64,000 nt of DNA from Meghimatium bilineatum (GCA_034231615.1 CM067317.1:51046282-51110281), one strand, 5' to 3'; positions 1 through 11,269 are shown, counted from the first letter of the stretch. Numbers and translations are program-made. Notes: generated by a model from the letters alone, not told the origin.

Positions 1-505
1 CTATTTCTTGACTATTGCTTACCTGCAGGTTATGGAAATATTAATGTAACACTTTTATAATGTCAGTGTGTATAAAAAATATAATTTTCTTTTTATAAAT
101 GGATAAGTTTAAAAGTTACTTTAGTGTGATGAACAGCCAAGAAAAAATCAAATAAGCAACATCAGTTCTCTGGCATCAGAGAAACGTGTAAAAAGCCAGA
201 ATTATGGAATTTGTTTTAAATAATTCATTATTGCAATTCTGGTTTTTGTTAGAAACAAGGGAACTCACTACCATATAAAATTTACTTCTAGCAGTACAGT
301 GCTGTTTCCCCATATATAAACGCTGGAAAATGAATGAGCTAACAGATTCAAGCTACTTTGATTGTAAACATTCAGATAATATTTTCATAGAGAATAAGAA
401 TGCTTCTTATGGGAGTAAGAGTGAAAATGAAAATATCTGTAAGATTTACACATTTTCCATAATGGAGACAATTATGTAAAAGTCTGATCCCATGTATAGT
501 ATCTC
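1..505. other. Unannotated AT-rich stretch
   Basis: I see no coding frame, element end or splice-anchored exon that I can support. Bases about 478-509 resemble bases about 582-612 (both contain AAAAGTCTGAT, CCATGT and CTCCTGA). The first of these copies ends at the left breakpoint of the tandem duplication that follows. Confidence 0.4.
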
Positions 506-2011
506 CTGAGTGTCTGTGTCTTTTAATCAATGTTATATAGTTACTCACTTTGTATATGCTTATCATATTTCAGGTTTCACAAAAGTCTGATGCCATGTGT
601 GGTCTCTCCTGATTGTGAGAGGTTAGTGATTCTCAAAAAGAATATTTAACTAGTTTTTCACATCGTTTTTGGAAGTTTTTCTTTACATCAAACATTGCTT
701 CCGTTGCTGAACACATGCATAATAGAGTGGGATGAGACAAATTCTGCTTGTAGGTGTCCAAAACCCATCTTGAGAGTATGAGTAAATTCAATAAGGAAGC
801 CAGAAGATAAATTAAAAATTCTTGAGTCTAACGGGAATTGAACAATCCTGTTCAACGGCACCAAATCGCCTAGCAACTCTCGTACACGAGATTTTCCGTA
901 CTTAACTAACTGCATCTCCACACAAAAAAAGATGCAATTTTGTAAATCGATTGTCTCGAGTGGTCCGTTCATAGTGACTTTGGTGCAGTTTGAATGTCTT
1001 GTCAAAATTGCCTCTTTTTGGAGATTCGGTTAGTCAAGTACGGAAAATCTTGTGTACGAGAGTTGCTAGGTGATTTGGTGCCGTTGAACGGACTGGTTCA
1101 ATTCCTGTTAGACTCAAGAATTCTTTAGAGTATGGTAACTCTGGTCCTGACAATAAAAACCCATCTTGAGAGTATGGTAGCGCAGAACCTGATAATGTGT
1201 TGTTTTCAACTTTTGTTCATGTACTTATACAACCCATACAAATTCTTGTGCAACCTGTAGACATTTGGTAGAGGCTGTTTGTTGTTAAAAATTCTACTAC
1301 ATTATATTTGCCGCCTGGTAATATAAGCCACATTCTGACAACTATCCCTATTGATTGTTTGATAAAATGCCTTGTTCACTGTCTTGCTGCAATTAAAATA
1401 GTGAAAGCATGAAGAACTTAACAATCATTGTTCGATAGGTCAACATTTTAGAAAGCATAACTACTCTAATTTAAATTTATATAGGTACTGGACAAAATTT
1501 TCAAAGTGGTACTACATCATTAAAAATACTATAGTTAGATAGCCATTGAATCTCCATCTTGTTTCATTGTGCTGACCAAGTAGGAAAAGTTATCACCTGT
1601 CTGAATTGAGACTGATATTAAAGTTGAGCAAAATAAATTAAACAGGTTACTAGAAAAACTACAGTAACTATGAATAAAAATAGATAAAAAAGTATATGAA
1701 AAACAAATAAAACTAAACAGGACAATTCTCCACGTATCAGTCCAATGGGATTTTTTTCAAGAAACTAATAACATATAAACTAAACAAAACCACACAAAAT
1801 TGATAAACCTCTGATCATTGGGTTATTTATATTAAAGTTGAGATTTATGATCTTAGTCTAGGAATTGTTAACTTGAGGGCCTATCATTTATTATGAATGA
1901 TAGTGAAGTTGATTAAAAATTTCTTGTGCATAATCACTTATAATATGAATGAGGTACTGTAGTTAAAGTCATTCCCATATCCCTTAAAAACAGGTTCAAC
2001 AATTTGTTAGA
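506..2011. repeat. Tandem duplication, unit 1 (1,506 bp)
   Basis: This segment is repeated head-to-tail at an offset of 1,506 bases. I noticed at least five substitutions between the units, for example GCTTCCG against GGTTCCG and TTCGATAG against TTTGATAG. The trinucleotide CTG occurs at 506-508, 2012-2014 and 3518-3520, so the breakpoints show 3-base microhomology. The unit holds a long hairpin at 817-1124. A 105-codon open frame on the minus strand (688-1005) is present in both units but resembles no family I know and is probably not a gene. Confidence 0.95.
817..1124. repeat. Long inverted repeat (hairpin), copy 1
   Basis: Arms at about 817-919 and 1019-1124 are near-perfect reverse complements over about 100 bases, separated by about 100 bases. 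Both arms contain the core CTAGCAACTCTCGTACAC or its complement. The hairpin is flanked by a direct repeat of AAACCCATCTTGAGAGTATG at about 760-779 and 1158-1177. This could be a foldback or MITE-type element. I cannot fix its ends or a target duplication with certainty. Confidence 0.85.
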
Positions 2012-3517
2012 CTGAGTGTCTGTGTCTTTTAATCAATGTTATATAGTTACTCACTTTGTATATGCTTATCATATTTCAGGTTTCACAAAAGTCTGATGCC
2101 ATGTGTGGTCTCTCCTGATTGTGAGAGGTTAGTGATTCTCAAAAAGAATATTTAACTAGTTTTTCACATCGTTTTTGGAAGTTTTTCTTTACATTAAACA
2201 TTGGTTCCGTTGCTGAACACATGCATAATAGAGTGGGATGAGACAAATTCTGCTTGTAGGTGTCCAAAACCCATCTTGAGAGTATGAGTAAATTCAATAA
2301 GGAAGCCAGAAGATAAATTAAAAATTCTTGAGTCTAACGGGAATTGAACAATCCTGTTCAACGGCACCAAATCGCCTAGCAACTCTCGTACACGAGATTT
2401 TCCGTACTTAACTAACTGCATCTCCACACAAAAAAAGATGCAATTTTGTAAATCGATTGTCTCGAGTGGTCCGTTCATAGTGACTTTGGTGCAGTTTGAA
2501 TGTCTTGTCAAAATTGCCTCTTTTTGGAGATTCGGTTAGTCAAGTACGGAAAATCTTGTGTACGAGAGTTGCTAGGTGATTTGGTGCCGTTGAACGGACT
2601 GGTTCAATTCCTGTTAGACTCAAGAATTCTTTAGAGTATGGTAACTCAGGTCCTGACAATAAAAACCCATCTTGAGAGTATGGTAGCGCAGAACCTGATA
2701 ATGTGTTGTTTTCAACTTTTGTTCATGTACTTATACAACCCATACAAATTCTTGTGCAACCTGTAGACATTTGGTAGAGGCTGTTTATTGTTAAAAATTC
2801 TACTACATTATATTTGCCGCCTGGTAATATAAGCCACATTCTGACAACTATCCCTATTGATTGTTTGATAAAATGCCTTGTTCACTGTCTTGCTGCAATT
2901 AAAATAGTGAAAGCATGAAGAACTTAACAATCATTGTTTGATAGGTCAACATTTTAGAAAGCATAACTACTCTAATTTAAATTTATATAGGTACTGGACA
3001 AAATTTTCAAAGTGGTACTACATCATTAAAAATACTATAGTTAGATAGCCATTGAATCTCCATCTTGTTTCATTGTGCTGACCAAGTAGGAAAAGTTATC
3101 ACCTGTCTGAATTGAGACTGATATTAAAGTTGAGCAAAATAAATTAAACAGGTTACTAGAAAAACTACAGTAACTATGAATAAAAATAGATAAAAAAGTA
3201 TATGAAAAACAAATAAAACTAAACAGGACAATTCTCCACGTATCAGTCCAATGGGATTTTTTTCAAGAAACTAATAACATATAAACTAAACAAAACCACA
3301 CAAAATTGATAAACCTCTGATCATTGGGTTATTTATATTAAAGTTGAGATTTATGATCTTAGTCTAGGAATTGTTAACTTGAGGGCCTATCATTTATTAT
3401 GAATGATAGTGAAGTTGATTAAAAATTTCTTGTGCATAATCACTTATAATATGAATGAGGTACTGTAGTTAAAGTCATTCCCATATCCCTTAAAAACAGG
3501 TTCAACAATTTGTTAGA
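2012..3517. repeat. Tandem duplication, unit 2 (1,506 bp)
   Basis: Second copy of the 1,506-bp unit, directly abutting unit 1 and ending at CTG 3518-3520. The near identity implies a recent event. An assembly artefact from two alleles placed in tandem is the main alternative. Confidence 0.95.
2323..2630. repeat. Long inverted repeat (hairpin), copy 2
   Basis: The same hairpin as at 817-1124, carried along by the tandem duplication. Arms are about 2323-2425 and 2525-2630. It lies in the same orientation as copy 1, so the two hairpins are direct repeats of each other. Confidence 0.85.
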
Positions 3518-3784
3518 CTGGAAACTCCATGAGAACACAGACAAACAATATAGCTACCTGGAGAACGATGAAATCTCCAGCTATTAATTACCTTTGTTGT
3601 CACACCTATTTAATTCACATTTCCCACTACCATACCATTTTTTAGGTATGATGAGTTTTGCAAATGATCGGTTTAAAAAATTAATATTACATTAGGGCAA
3701 TGAAACTTTAGAAGATGTTTAGACAAGAATAAACTTTCCAAAAATGATCTTGCTTTTATCGAAAATGTTTAATTTTCAATTATT

Positions 3785-3994
3785 TTATGAATGATTTTGT
3801 TTAAATGACAGAGCCACGTTCCTGTTTACGAGGTGGATATCCATCACTCCGGAACCCATAGACTTTTGTATCAATCTATGACTGTCATTACTTGAATCAT
3901 AGTCAAATTTTGATTCTAATTCTGTCATATCGCTATTACTCGCCAAAAAGTCAGAATAAGAGTCTTTCTGGGTATCATAGCTGCAATTGTCCAT
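3785..3994 (-). pseudogene. Acidic Ser/Asp-rich ORF, probable DNA-transposon N-terminus relic
   Basis: A 69-codon minus-strand frame starts MDNCSYDTQKDSYSDFLASN and is rich in Ser and Asp. A diverged relative lies at 59955-60154 (minus), starting MTYSNFLASNSSKTDSESN, and similarity continues into the flanking DNA (TGAATGATTTTGT). Two dispersed relatives point to a transposon. The acidic leader resembles the N-termini of some cut-and-paste transposases. No catalytic domain is visible, so the superfamily is not assigned. The rest of 3518-4465 holds nothing I recognise. Confidence 0.4.
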
Positions 3995-4465
3995 TCTAAA
4001 GAATTAAAAAATACTGCAATAAAATCAGTAAATTTCAATTATTGAATCAATCCAACAACCAGCTCCGAAATTTTGGAATAATATTAGCAACAAAATGGAA
4101 AGTACTGCACTGAATAAAATCGGTATAGAGTCTGCAAAAACCACATGAAAAAAAATTCATATGACCGTGTACAGATATTATGTTTCAAACCACAAAAGTC
4201 ATTTATAGAAGCAAAAGTGTTAGAACATTTAAAATACAATATGAGGTTGTCAATCAAATTCTTCCATCTCATGAGTCAACAAGCCTATGACAGACGGACA
4301 ATGAAGCTAAGACAATCCTCATTAGTCCCCTCTCCTGCATAATTGTAAAATGGTAAAGAAAAAATTATACTTTAAGATGATGAAATGCAAATATGTTTTC
4401 TTCAGATAAATGCATTGTTTGTAACTTGAAAAGTTCACTTCTTTTATTTATTCTCAAGCTTACAG

Positions 4466-4519
4466 ACGACTGTTCCAGACTCAACTGTGAGACTGCTTCT
4501 AGGAGTTGACATTATTCAG
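4466..4519 (+). CDS. FANCD2: FANCD2 exon w1
   Basis: 18 codons, phase 0 at both ends. It encodes TTVPDSTVRLLLGVDIIQ; the LLLGVDI core corresponds to LLLGIDI in vertebrate FANCD2. The acceptor is TTCTCAAGCTTACAG and the donor GTAGTT. The exon is very short, so the match depends on the LLLG core and on joining in phase to exon w2. Upstream exons were not found in the first 4.4 kb. Confidence 0.75.
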
Positions 4520-4984
4520 GTAGTTTCTCAGCTAAATATTCTGTTACTAGTTGAATAAACTGGTTAAAAACTTTTAGAGAGTACTAAGTAGATTTAAAAC
4601 ATTTCAGTCATATTTCTGTTTAAAGAGTGGATGCAGATCCTTTGAAAAATAACACCTTCTCTCTCTTCTCTCAAACACACACACCCCACACCCCCCCCCC
4701 CCCCCCAGCAGACCATCCACCAACCACACCAAAATCATGCTAAATGCATTCTGTGACATTTATGTGCTGGTTATCATGAATACATTCCTAGAGAACAGTG
4801 TCAATACAGATTTCTACAAAACAGTCTCGCAATATTTATCTGATGCTATATGCAGATATCGCCCCAGGAAGTGGTGCATAGCAATTGTATTATGCATCAT
4901 GACAATGCCACTGCAGTCACCACGAACACATTTTTGATGAAATACATTCTCATTGATTCCACAACTTCCATACCTGATCTTACT
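4520..4984. other. Intron sequence with poly-C run
   Basis: The first part of this intron shows no recognisable element. A CA-rich stretch runs into about 17 consecutive C at about 4691-4707, a mononucleotide tract likely to vary in length and to be error-prone in sequencing. Confidence 0.6.
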
Positions 4985-5281
4985 CTGTGCAATTTCTTTG
5001 TAAACCTAATGCAAGCATATGACAAGGTACGGAGAAAGGGATCATTGCTAAAAATGCAAAACATAGGCATTAGTGGGAAAATGTACAAATGGATTAAGAA
5101 CTACCTAAGTGACAGAACCATACAAACTGTAGTAAACAACAAACTAACATTTAAACGCACGCTTGAGGGAGGGCTACACCCAAGGCTCAGCTCTCAGCTG
5201 CACCCTATTCTTAATCTTTATAAATGGTCTTCCTTACTTGCTTAACACACACAAAGCCATGTTTGCAGATGACCTTGTCAT
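4985..5281 (+). mobile_element. LINE D copy 1, left part: reverse-transcriptase fragment
   Basis: The frame carries the RT palm signature AYDKVRRKG at about 5010-5040, an IGISGKMYKWIKNYL segment, and the catalytic FADD box at 5262-5273. It is an old, frame-broken copy of a non-LTR retrotransposon of the RNase H-bearing I/Jockey type. It stops right after FADD because LINE E is inserted there. It resumes at 8169, after a duplicate of the last ten bases. Confidence 0.8.
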
Positions 5282-5312
5282 CAATAAACCCGTAACCTTT
5301 CTGGGTCAATAG
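5282..5312 (-). mobile_element. LINE E copy 1, 3'-terminal piece
   Basis: AATAAACCCGTAACC... matches the 3'-terminal region of the same LINE family at about 45710 (ATAAACCTGTAACC) and about 53635 (ATAATCCCGTAACC). It is cut off from the body at 7346-8168 by LINE C copy 1. The whole E insertion is bounded by ACCTTGTCAT at 5272-5281 and 8169-8178, its target-site duplication. Confidence 0.7.
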
Positions 5313-7345
5313 GTAATCAGGAAGGCACTGAAAAGTACAAAAAACACAGCACCAGGACCAGATGTCATTAGATACAATGACATTAGTCAGAGAACGGATG
5401 AGGAGTTGGGAGAGTTGGCGGACATGTTCAATAATAGCCTTCTAAAAGGCACAGTAAAATAAGACTGGTTGCACAGCTATTTAGTTCCACTACCCAAACT
5501 TGGATACAAGGCTACAGAATAATAGCAATGCAGTATACGATAGGCAAGCTTTTGGAAAAAATTGTGGCCTGGAAGGTATCGTGTTATCTTGAGAGAAATA
5601 AGTGTTTACCAACATTGTTAGGAGGGTATCGCCCAGGAAAGAAGACATGGAGAATGCAGCCATATTTGCGCAGGATGTTTTTGAGGGGTTTGATTTGTGC
5701 ATGCAGACATGTGCGGTCATAATAGATCTTGAGGATGCGTGCAAGATCTATTAGAAGTGAGAAAGATCTCCCGTACTTTTCAATGTATACACAGTACATA
5801 TCGCTAGCAATTAATCACAGGTGCTGGCAGAACGATGTCATACGCTTATGATATCCTGGTGTATAGACGGTGGAAATCGAGAATAGTGCGTCATGGAACT
5901 ACAGAAGGAGCTGGATAGTGACGAATTGGTGTCTAGATATGGGAGCAGTGGTTAATCATTCTAAGGCATTCGTGACGTGGTTTTCCTTGAATAATCACAT
6001 ACTAAAGACACCCATGCCACAAGTTTCGTTGTCTGGGAAAAGTTTAGAAAGAACTAACACAATGTGGAATCAGCATGTGTTTTTTGACAGAAGTCTGGGT
6101 TTCAGGGAAAATATTGACCACGTTATCATAAGAGCAAGCAAAGGCTTATCAACAATGAAGGTAATGGCTGCTGCGCAGTGTGAGCAGAGATTGTTATTTC
6201 TTATATTTCTTTTGTACCAGGGTTTGGTTGTGGCTGTGGTGGAATATGCACTGGCAATTCTGACTCTTAGCCAAACTCAATCGAAAGACTGGATAGAATC
6301 CAGAATGCAGCAATGGGTATCATACTTGGGTACATAAGAGACACATCGACAAGAGCTATGCGATACCTTCTTGACTGCCCAACAGCTGAGCATAGATTAC
6401 AGTATTGCCGTGCACGGGCGTACCTTCAAATATATGCAGATAAGGAACACCCGTTGCATTCCGAAATACAGAAAGTTAAAGGCAGCATGGGACGTGCTGA
6501 GGGTGTCGTACAAAGTGTGTGCAGATTGCAGGATGTGGTAGCAGGTGCGGAATGGATAAGTCTATCCACAGATTTCAAAACTTGTTTGAGAGTAGTAACA
6601 TCACTTAGCAGGGAATACAGAGAATGGTGTCCCACAGCTGTGGAGAAAGAAGTGCAGGCTTTTGTCAGTGAGAATACCAAAGAGGGGGATGTGATTATAT
6701 ACACTGATGGATCTGTGAATAGACATGTTCGCAGTGCTTGGGCCTTCACAGTTCAGTGCGCAGGTAAAACGATCAGGGAGGAGAGTTGTGCCTTTGTGGT
6801 CACTACGTGTAGCATGACCATTGAGACTATGGCGGTGACCAGGACATTTAGTGGGTATGCACACAGAAGGTAATGCAGGTCTGCATCTTGAATGACTATG
6901 AGTGTGATTAGGAAGGTACAAGTGGGTCTTGTTCGCGAACAGTGGATTGAGGCCTTGAGAAAGGCGAGGCTGAAAGTTGTTACATTTATTTTCATGCTGG
7001 GACATGTGGGTGTTCGAGGCGATGAAAGAGCGGATCAACTGGCGTCATGCTCGATTGTGGCATGGGGGCGCGCTGACATTTTGAACTCCTTAAGAGATAT
7101 AGCACGTGAGAGTGAGACTAATATGGATGATGATTCCTTTTCAATGGCCAGGATTAAAGATCAGGGATTGAAATGTGGTGCTGCTAGAAGTGAACATTTT
7201 GGAGGGCGCGGAAGAATGATGGTCAACCAGCATAGGACCAGTAATGTCAGCAAAAGTGTAATGCGGGATACACTCAAGGAGAGATCGGAGAAACTATGGA
7301 TGTGTCCAGTTTGCAGTGATGATGATCCGACGACTAACTAACTAA
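5313..7345 (+). mobile_element. LINE C copy 1 (RT-RNase H), decayed
   Basis: Plus-strand relic of the same family as C2 and C3. It starts inside the RT finger region (RKALKST, PGPD), crosses the palm and thumb, then an RNase H domain (IIYTDGSVN at about 6695-6720; HVGVRGDERADQLAS at about 7003-7050), and ends CSDDDPTTN. The stop TAA (7339-7341) lies within the CTAA-repeat tail. Several frameshifts break the frame. It is 5'-truncated and sits inside the 3' end of LINE E copy 1. Confidence 0.88.
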
Positions 7346-8168
7346 AGGGGTACCACATTGGATGCTTCAACACACAGAGTCCTCCAGTGAATTCTATCCT
7401 CAGCAACGCGGATGAGTGTGGAAATATCTTGTCCTGTCCATTCCCTGATGTTGTCTGTCCATGCCTTTATTTGCCCTCTTCTGCTTCTTCCCTCTTTATC
7501 AGTTCTCTGCAGTATTGTTTTTTACAAGGAATCAAGTCTGCATACATGTCCACACTAGTTTTCGTTGTTTCACTATTGAAAGCAATGGTTTCTGCATACA
7601 TCTCTATTTTATTTCTTACGTACACATTGGTCTTATGTTCCCTATAGGAAATTCGTCTGTAGTATTTGTACTAAAAAACCTATAATCGTCTATCCATGTC
7701 TGCGGTGAGTGTCCACCTCTCGCAACCATACAGCACAACAGAAAGCACCAGCGACTTATACAGTTTGACTTTCACTCCAACACTGATGTTGCTTTTCCAA
7801 ATCACCATTAGCTTTGACAAGGATGCCAAAGCCATCTTCAGCCTTATTTTTATTTCTGTTTTGCATTTTTCATCACTGCATATGCTGGATCCAAGGTATT
7901 TGAAGGTATTCACTACCTCAAGTTTATGTCAATTCATCATGATGTTAGTCTGATTTTCTGTGTCTCTGCTGTGAACCAAGATTTTGCTCTTTTCTGTATT
8001 GATTTCCATTCCGTACTTGCTGGTAACTTTTTCTAACTTTGCTGTTAACTCTTGCAATGCTTGTTATGACCCAGCTATAAGGTCAATATCATCAGCGAAA
8101 CGCAAGTTGCAAATAGGGCGACCTCCGATCGATATAGACGTGTTGTAATCATGTAATGTCTCCTGTGC
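7346..8168 (-). mobile_element. LINE E copy 1, main body (RTE-like)
   Basis: The minus strand encodes an RT C-terminal segment with FKYLGSSI and VVLYGCERWTLTADMDRR (7680-7913), typical of RTE-like LINEs. Further upstream on the minus strand it reaches the catalytic FADDIDL region at about 8075-8100. It carries frameshifts and stops. The same 3' sequence (GGTACCACATTGGATGC) recurs at about 45735 and 53660. Confidence 0.8.
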
Positions 8169-9897
8169 ACCTTGTCATATGGACTAGTGGATCAGACTTA
8201 CCTTACATATGGCTGCAGAGAGACTTGTAAAAACAATATCACAATACCCTTTCACAAAATCAACATACTGTACTTCTGGAATTTGAAGGTCAACACCGTA
8301 AAACCACATATACTATATTTACACTTAGCAACAAACAAAAAAACAAGAAATTTAAAATCACTCTAGAAGGAACTCATATAAATCATGAAGAAAACCTAAC
8401 ATATCTAGGTGTTCAGCTGGACAGGAGGCTAACCTTCAACAACTTTATTAACAATATCACAGAAAAAGTGTCAAAGAGGTTGAACTTGCTAAAGTGACTT
8501 ACGAGTACATCCTCGGAAATCAACAAGACAACACTTAGACATGCATATACATAAGATACGTTAGATCCATATTAAACTATAATCTTCCCTTGCAGGCCAC
8601 ATCATCAAAAGCTCTTGGACATAGTACAAAGCCAGGCTAGTCTCTCTGCTTAATTTGTGGTGGAATAAGACAACAGTGACCTGTGAAATCAATGCAAACA
8701 TCGAGCCACTAGGCAAAACAAAAAAGGAAACAATAGAAGATGTGGAAAGATAAAAATGACTTCCATCAAAACCATCCTAATAAAGAAGTAGTCAACAAAT
8801 TGACATGCCAAACAAGACTAAAACAAAAACCCAGTACAGCTAGCAGAGAAACTAAACAAGAAACATCACCTTCCTGAAAATAGAGAGAAATCTGAAAGAG
8901 TATCAAAAATTCCACCAAATGCATCCCTCATAATTCTCCAAATACACACTAAATTAATTGACAATTCAGTAACCATGACAACAAACCAAAATACTCTGTA
9001 AAAGTCTATTGCACTAGAGATTATCGACTCCTTCCCAAGTATTAGACTCAGGCATACACAGATGGTTAATCTTCAAAGCTGGTATCAATGCAGGATATGG
9101 CTCCTCCCTGACAAAACATCAATATCGTTATCTGCTCTTCTTGGAGAGTTCTGCAGCAACTATAATGCAGAGGTGAAAGCAATATCAGAACCACTCATAC
9201 ATCACCAACAATTACAAATAGGATGAAACACGTCCAAAAAAAAACCTGGTAATATTCACAGTCTGCTCTACAAACCCTTGAAAACTGGAATCCAACAGCA
9301 GAGAAAACTATAAGCAACATACTTCAAGCTAGCTACAAACATACTTAGATCCTATGGCATCAATACTACGCTACAGTGGATACAGGGCCACACAGGTATC
9401 AACAGGAATGAAAGTGCTGATAAAGTGGCAAAAAGGGAGCAAGTATGCTCCAACGAGCAAGTATGCTTCAACCAGGAATTTCCACCAACCATAAAACAGC
9501 TAAACACATTATCCGCAACAACTGTAAACAACAATGGATGGACTGCTAAGCTACTGGCTCAAAAGAAAGAGGGATCTATGCAGACATGTCCCAACCAAAT
9601 CCACACGATAGCATAGATAGATTACATGGCAAAGATCAAACCACAATACTTAGACTGTGAACAACATATGTACAACAAACATCTACAAAGAATTACTGCA
9701 GACCATACACCATACTGCAACAGAAAAGAGGAGGAAACAGTAAAACACCACATTATTGAATGTCTTGCACTACAAGACTTACGAAAACAACCCTTTATAC
9801 AGACACAGTACAGCCGAAGAAGACATGACCTACCACCACCAGACACAGGGAAGAGAGAGTGAAATCTTGCATCCCGGGAATTGTATAAGTAAGCATA
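8169..9897 (+). mobile_element. LINE D copy 1, right part: RT thumb, RNase H, C-terminus
   Basis: Continuation of LINE D after the nested insertion. Visible segments are a thumb region with TYLGVQLDRRLTF (about 8400-8440), RNase H pieces (GEFCSNYNAEVKAI at about 9145-9185; WIQGHTGINRNESADKVAK at about 9377-9435), and a C-terminal Cys/His segment CNRKEEETVKHHIIEC at about 9718-9765. It ends near an AAGTAAG tail at about 9888. Many stops show that it is old. Confidence 0.8.
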
Positions 9898-10545
9898 GTT
9901 TACCAAGCAATATTATCACTCCTTTATGCCTGTGAAATATGGACAGTATATGCCAGACACGATACAAGACTCAAACTACTTCCACTTAAGCTGCCTTCAT
10001 AAGATACTCAACATCCATTGGTGTGATAAAATACTAGATTGTGAAGTACTGATGAAATCTACATCAGTAAGTATGCATACAATGTTGATGAAGGCGCAGA
10101 AATGCTTGGCAGGACACATGGTCAGCATGAAAGATCATCGTCTACGAAAAATATTGTTAAATGGAGAACTCCAGACTGGCTCCAGCAAGACAGGACAGAA
10201 GTGTTTTAAAGACACTCTTAAGACATTACTGCTCAATTCAAAATAGACACAAATTCATGAAAGAATCTTGCACTTGCACGACAGATCCTACTAACATATA
10301 GGTGATGCAAGAGTGGTACAACAGCTGCAGTGAACCTCAGTCATCAAGCTGTGCAACAAAAAATTCGCTAGAAGAAATGCAACAGCTACTCATAATGTCC
10401 CACAGACTCCCCCACACATGCCCAGAATGTGGTAGACAATTCCAAGCATGCATAGGACTCATGAATCACAGTTGGGCACACAACAGACATCATCATCTTC
10501 ATTATTATCCCAGTTGAGCTGACTTCGATAGACGAACAGCATATA
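9898..10545 (+). mobile_element. LINE J fragment with C-terminal C2H2 zinc finger
   Basis: The 9926-10246 frame (FHLSCLHKILNIHW, MLMKAQKCLAGHMV) and the 10302-10517 frame are the C-terminal end of a LINE ORF2 that finishes in a single C2H2 finger: CPECGRQF then H and H 12 and 17 residues later (about 10420-10475). The DNA-binding finger is a known ending in one group of invertebrate LINEs. The copy is 5'-truncated and frameshifted between the two frames. Confidence 0.65.
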
Positions 10546-10702
10546 CAATTACAAAGAGATTACTTTTAAGGAGATAGAACCAACTAGTTGCTATGGCCTA
10601 GATATAATAGTTATTAAAGCTCACACAACTTAATTCTATTTTCAAAATAAAAAATATATATAATAATATTAAATATATATGCAATTATATTTTCACTTGC
10701 AG

Positions 10703-10761
10703 TCACCTTTAATGGCTTTGCTGCTGGACAAACTTCCAGAATTCCTGGGAGAAGAAGATGA
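10703..10761 (+). CDS. FANCD2: FANCD2 exon w2
   Basis: Nineteen codons plus two bases. It encodes SPLMALLLDKLPEFLGEED; the KLPE core corresponds to KLPEY in vertebrates. Acceptor TTTTCACTTGCAG, donor GTAAGA. It ends in phase 2 (GA) and is completed by the C at 14600. A short transposon insertion begins 93 bases downstream. Confidence 0.85.
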
Positions 10762-10854
10762 GTAAGAATGTTATCTTGTGAATTAGTTATTTGTTTAGTA
10801 GCAGTAGTAAGGACATCATTTAATTGTTTCACTGAATTGTTAATTGAATTTCAT

Positions 10855-11167
10855 GGTAGAATACAAGAATCAGTGGACAGGTTTTTACGGAACAAATAGC
10901 TAACATAATTCAACGGAACGAAATTCCGATAAAAACGCATATACCGACACATACAATTTTCTACACGTTGCGCGATAAGAGCCCCTGACCAAAAACATGC
11001 GCGCTGCACACTGAGTGAGAGGTGGATGGCCAGTTCATTGTGCGCAAATTGCTAGATCGGTATTTTAAGTTACGACTTTTTAAGTTTCCGAAATAGTGCA
11101 ATAGCATATGAAATTAAAAAGTTGGCATTTTATCACATGATTTGTCCACTGATTCTTGTATTGTACC
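10855..11167. mobile_element. Non-autonomous inverted-repeat DNA element (MITE), 313 bp
   Basis: Terminal inverted repeats of 25 bases (10855-10879 and 11143-11167) match except at one base and begin GGTA. The element is flanked by a perfect 8-base duplication, AATTTCAT, at 10847-10854 and 11168-11175. There is no coding capacity. An 8-base duplication fits hAT, P and Merlin. The GG start and the Merlin transposase relic 5 kb away (15910-16670) make Merlin a reasonable guess, no more. Confidence 0.85.
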
Positions 11168-11269
11168 AATTTCATTACCTGATTTCATGGGTCTGTGATT
11201 TGCCACATGTGCAATACTTGAGCATTCACGGTTCAATGTAGAGGAAAGTGTATTAGATATGTTGATTAT

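Noticed and set aside
1-40. Possible FANCD2 exon end or acceptor at the very start (TTGACTATTGCTTACCTGCAG then GTTATGG)
   Set aside because: Both a donor and an acceptor reading are possible, the encoded residues are too few, and neither gives a convincing FANCD2 match or the phase needed by exon w1.
688-1005. 105-codon minus-strand frame, present twice
   Set aside because: It lies across the hairpin of a non-coding repeat. Both copies are preserved only because the duplication is recent. No family similarity.
1019-1115. tRNA-like boxes (GGTTAGTCAAGTACGG and GGTTCAATTCC) in the hairpin right arm
   Set aside because: The first box departs from the A-box consensus and no cloverleaf closes. 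Probably coincidental. Not called a tRNA or SINE.
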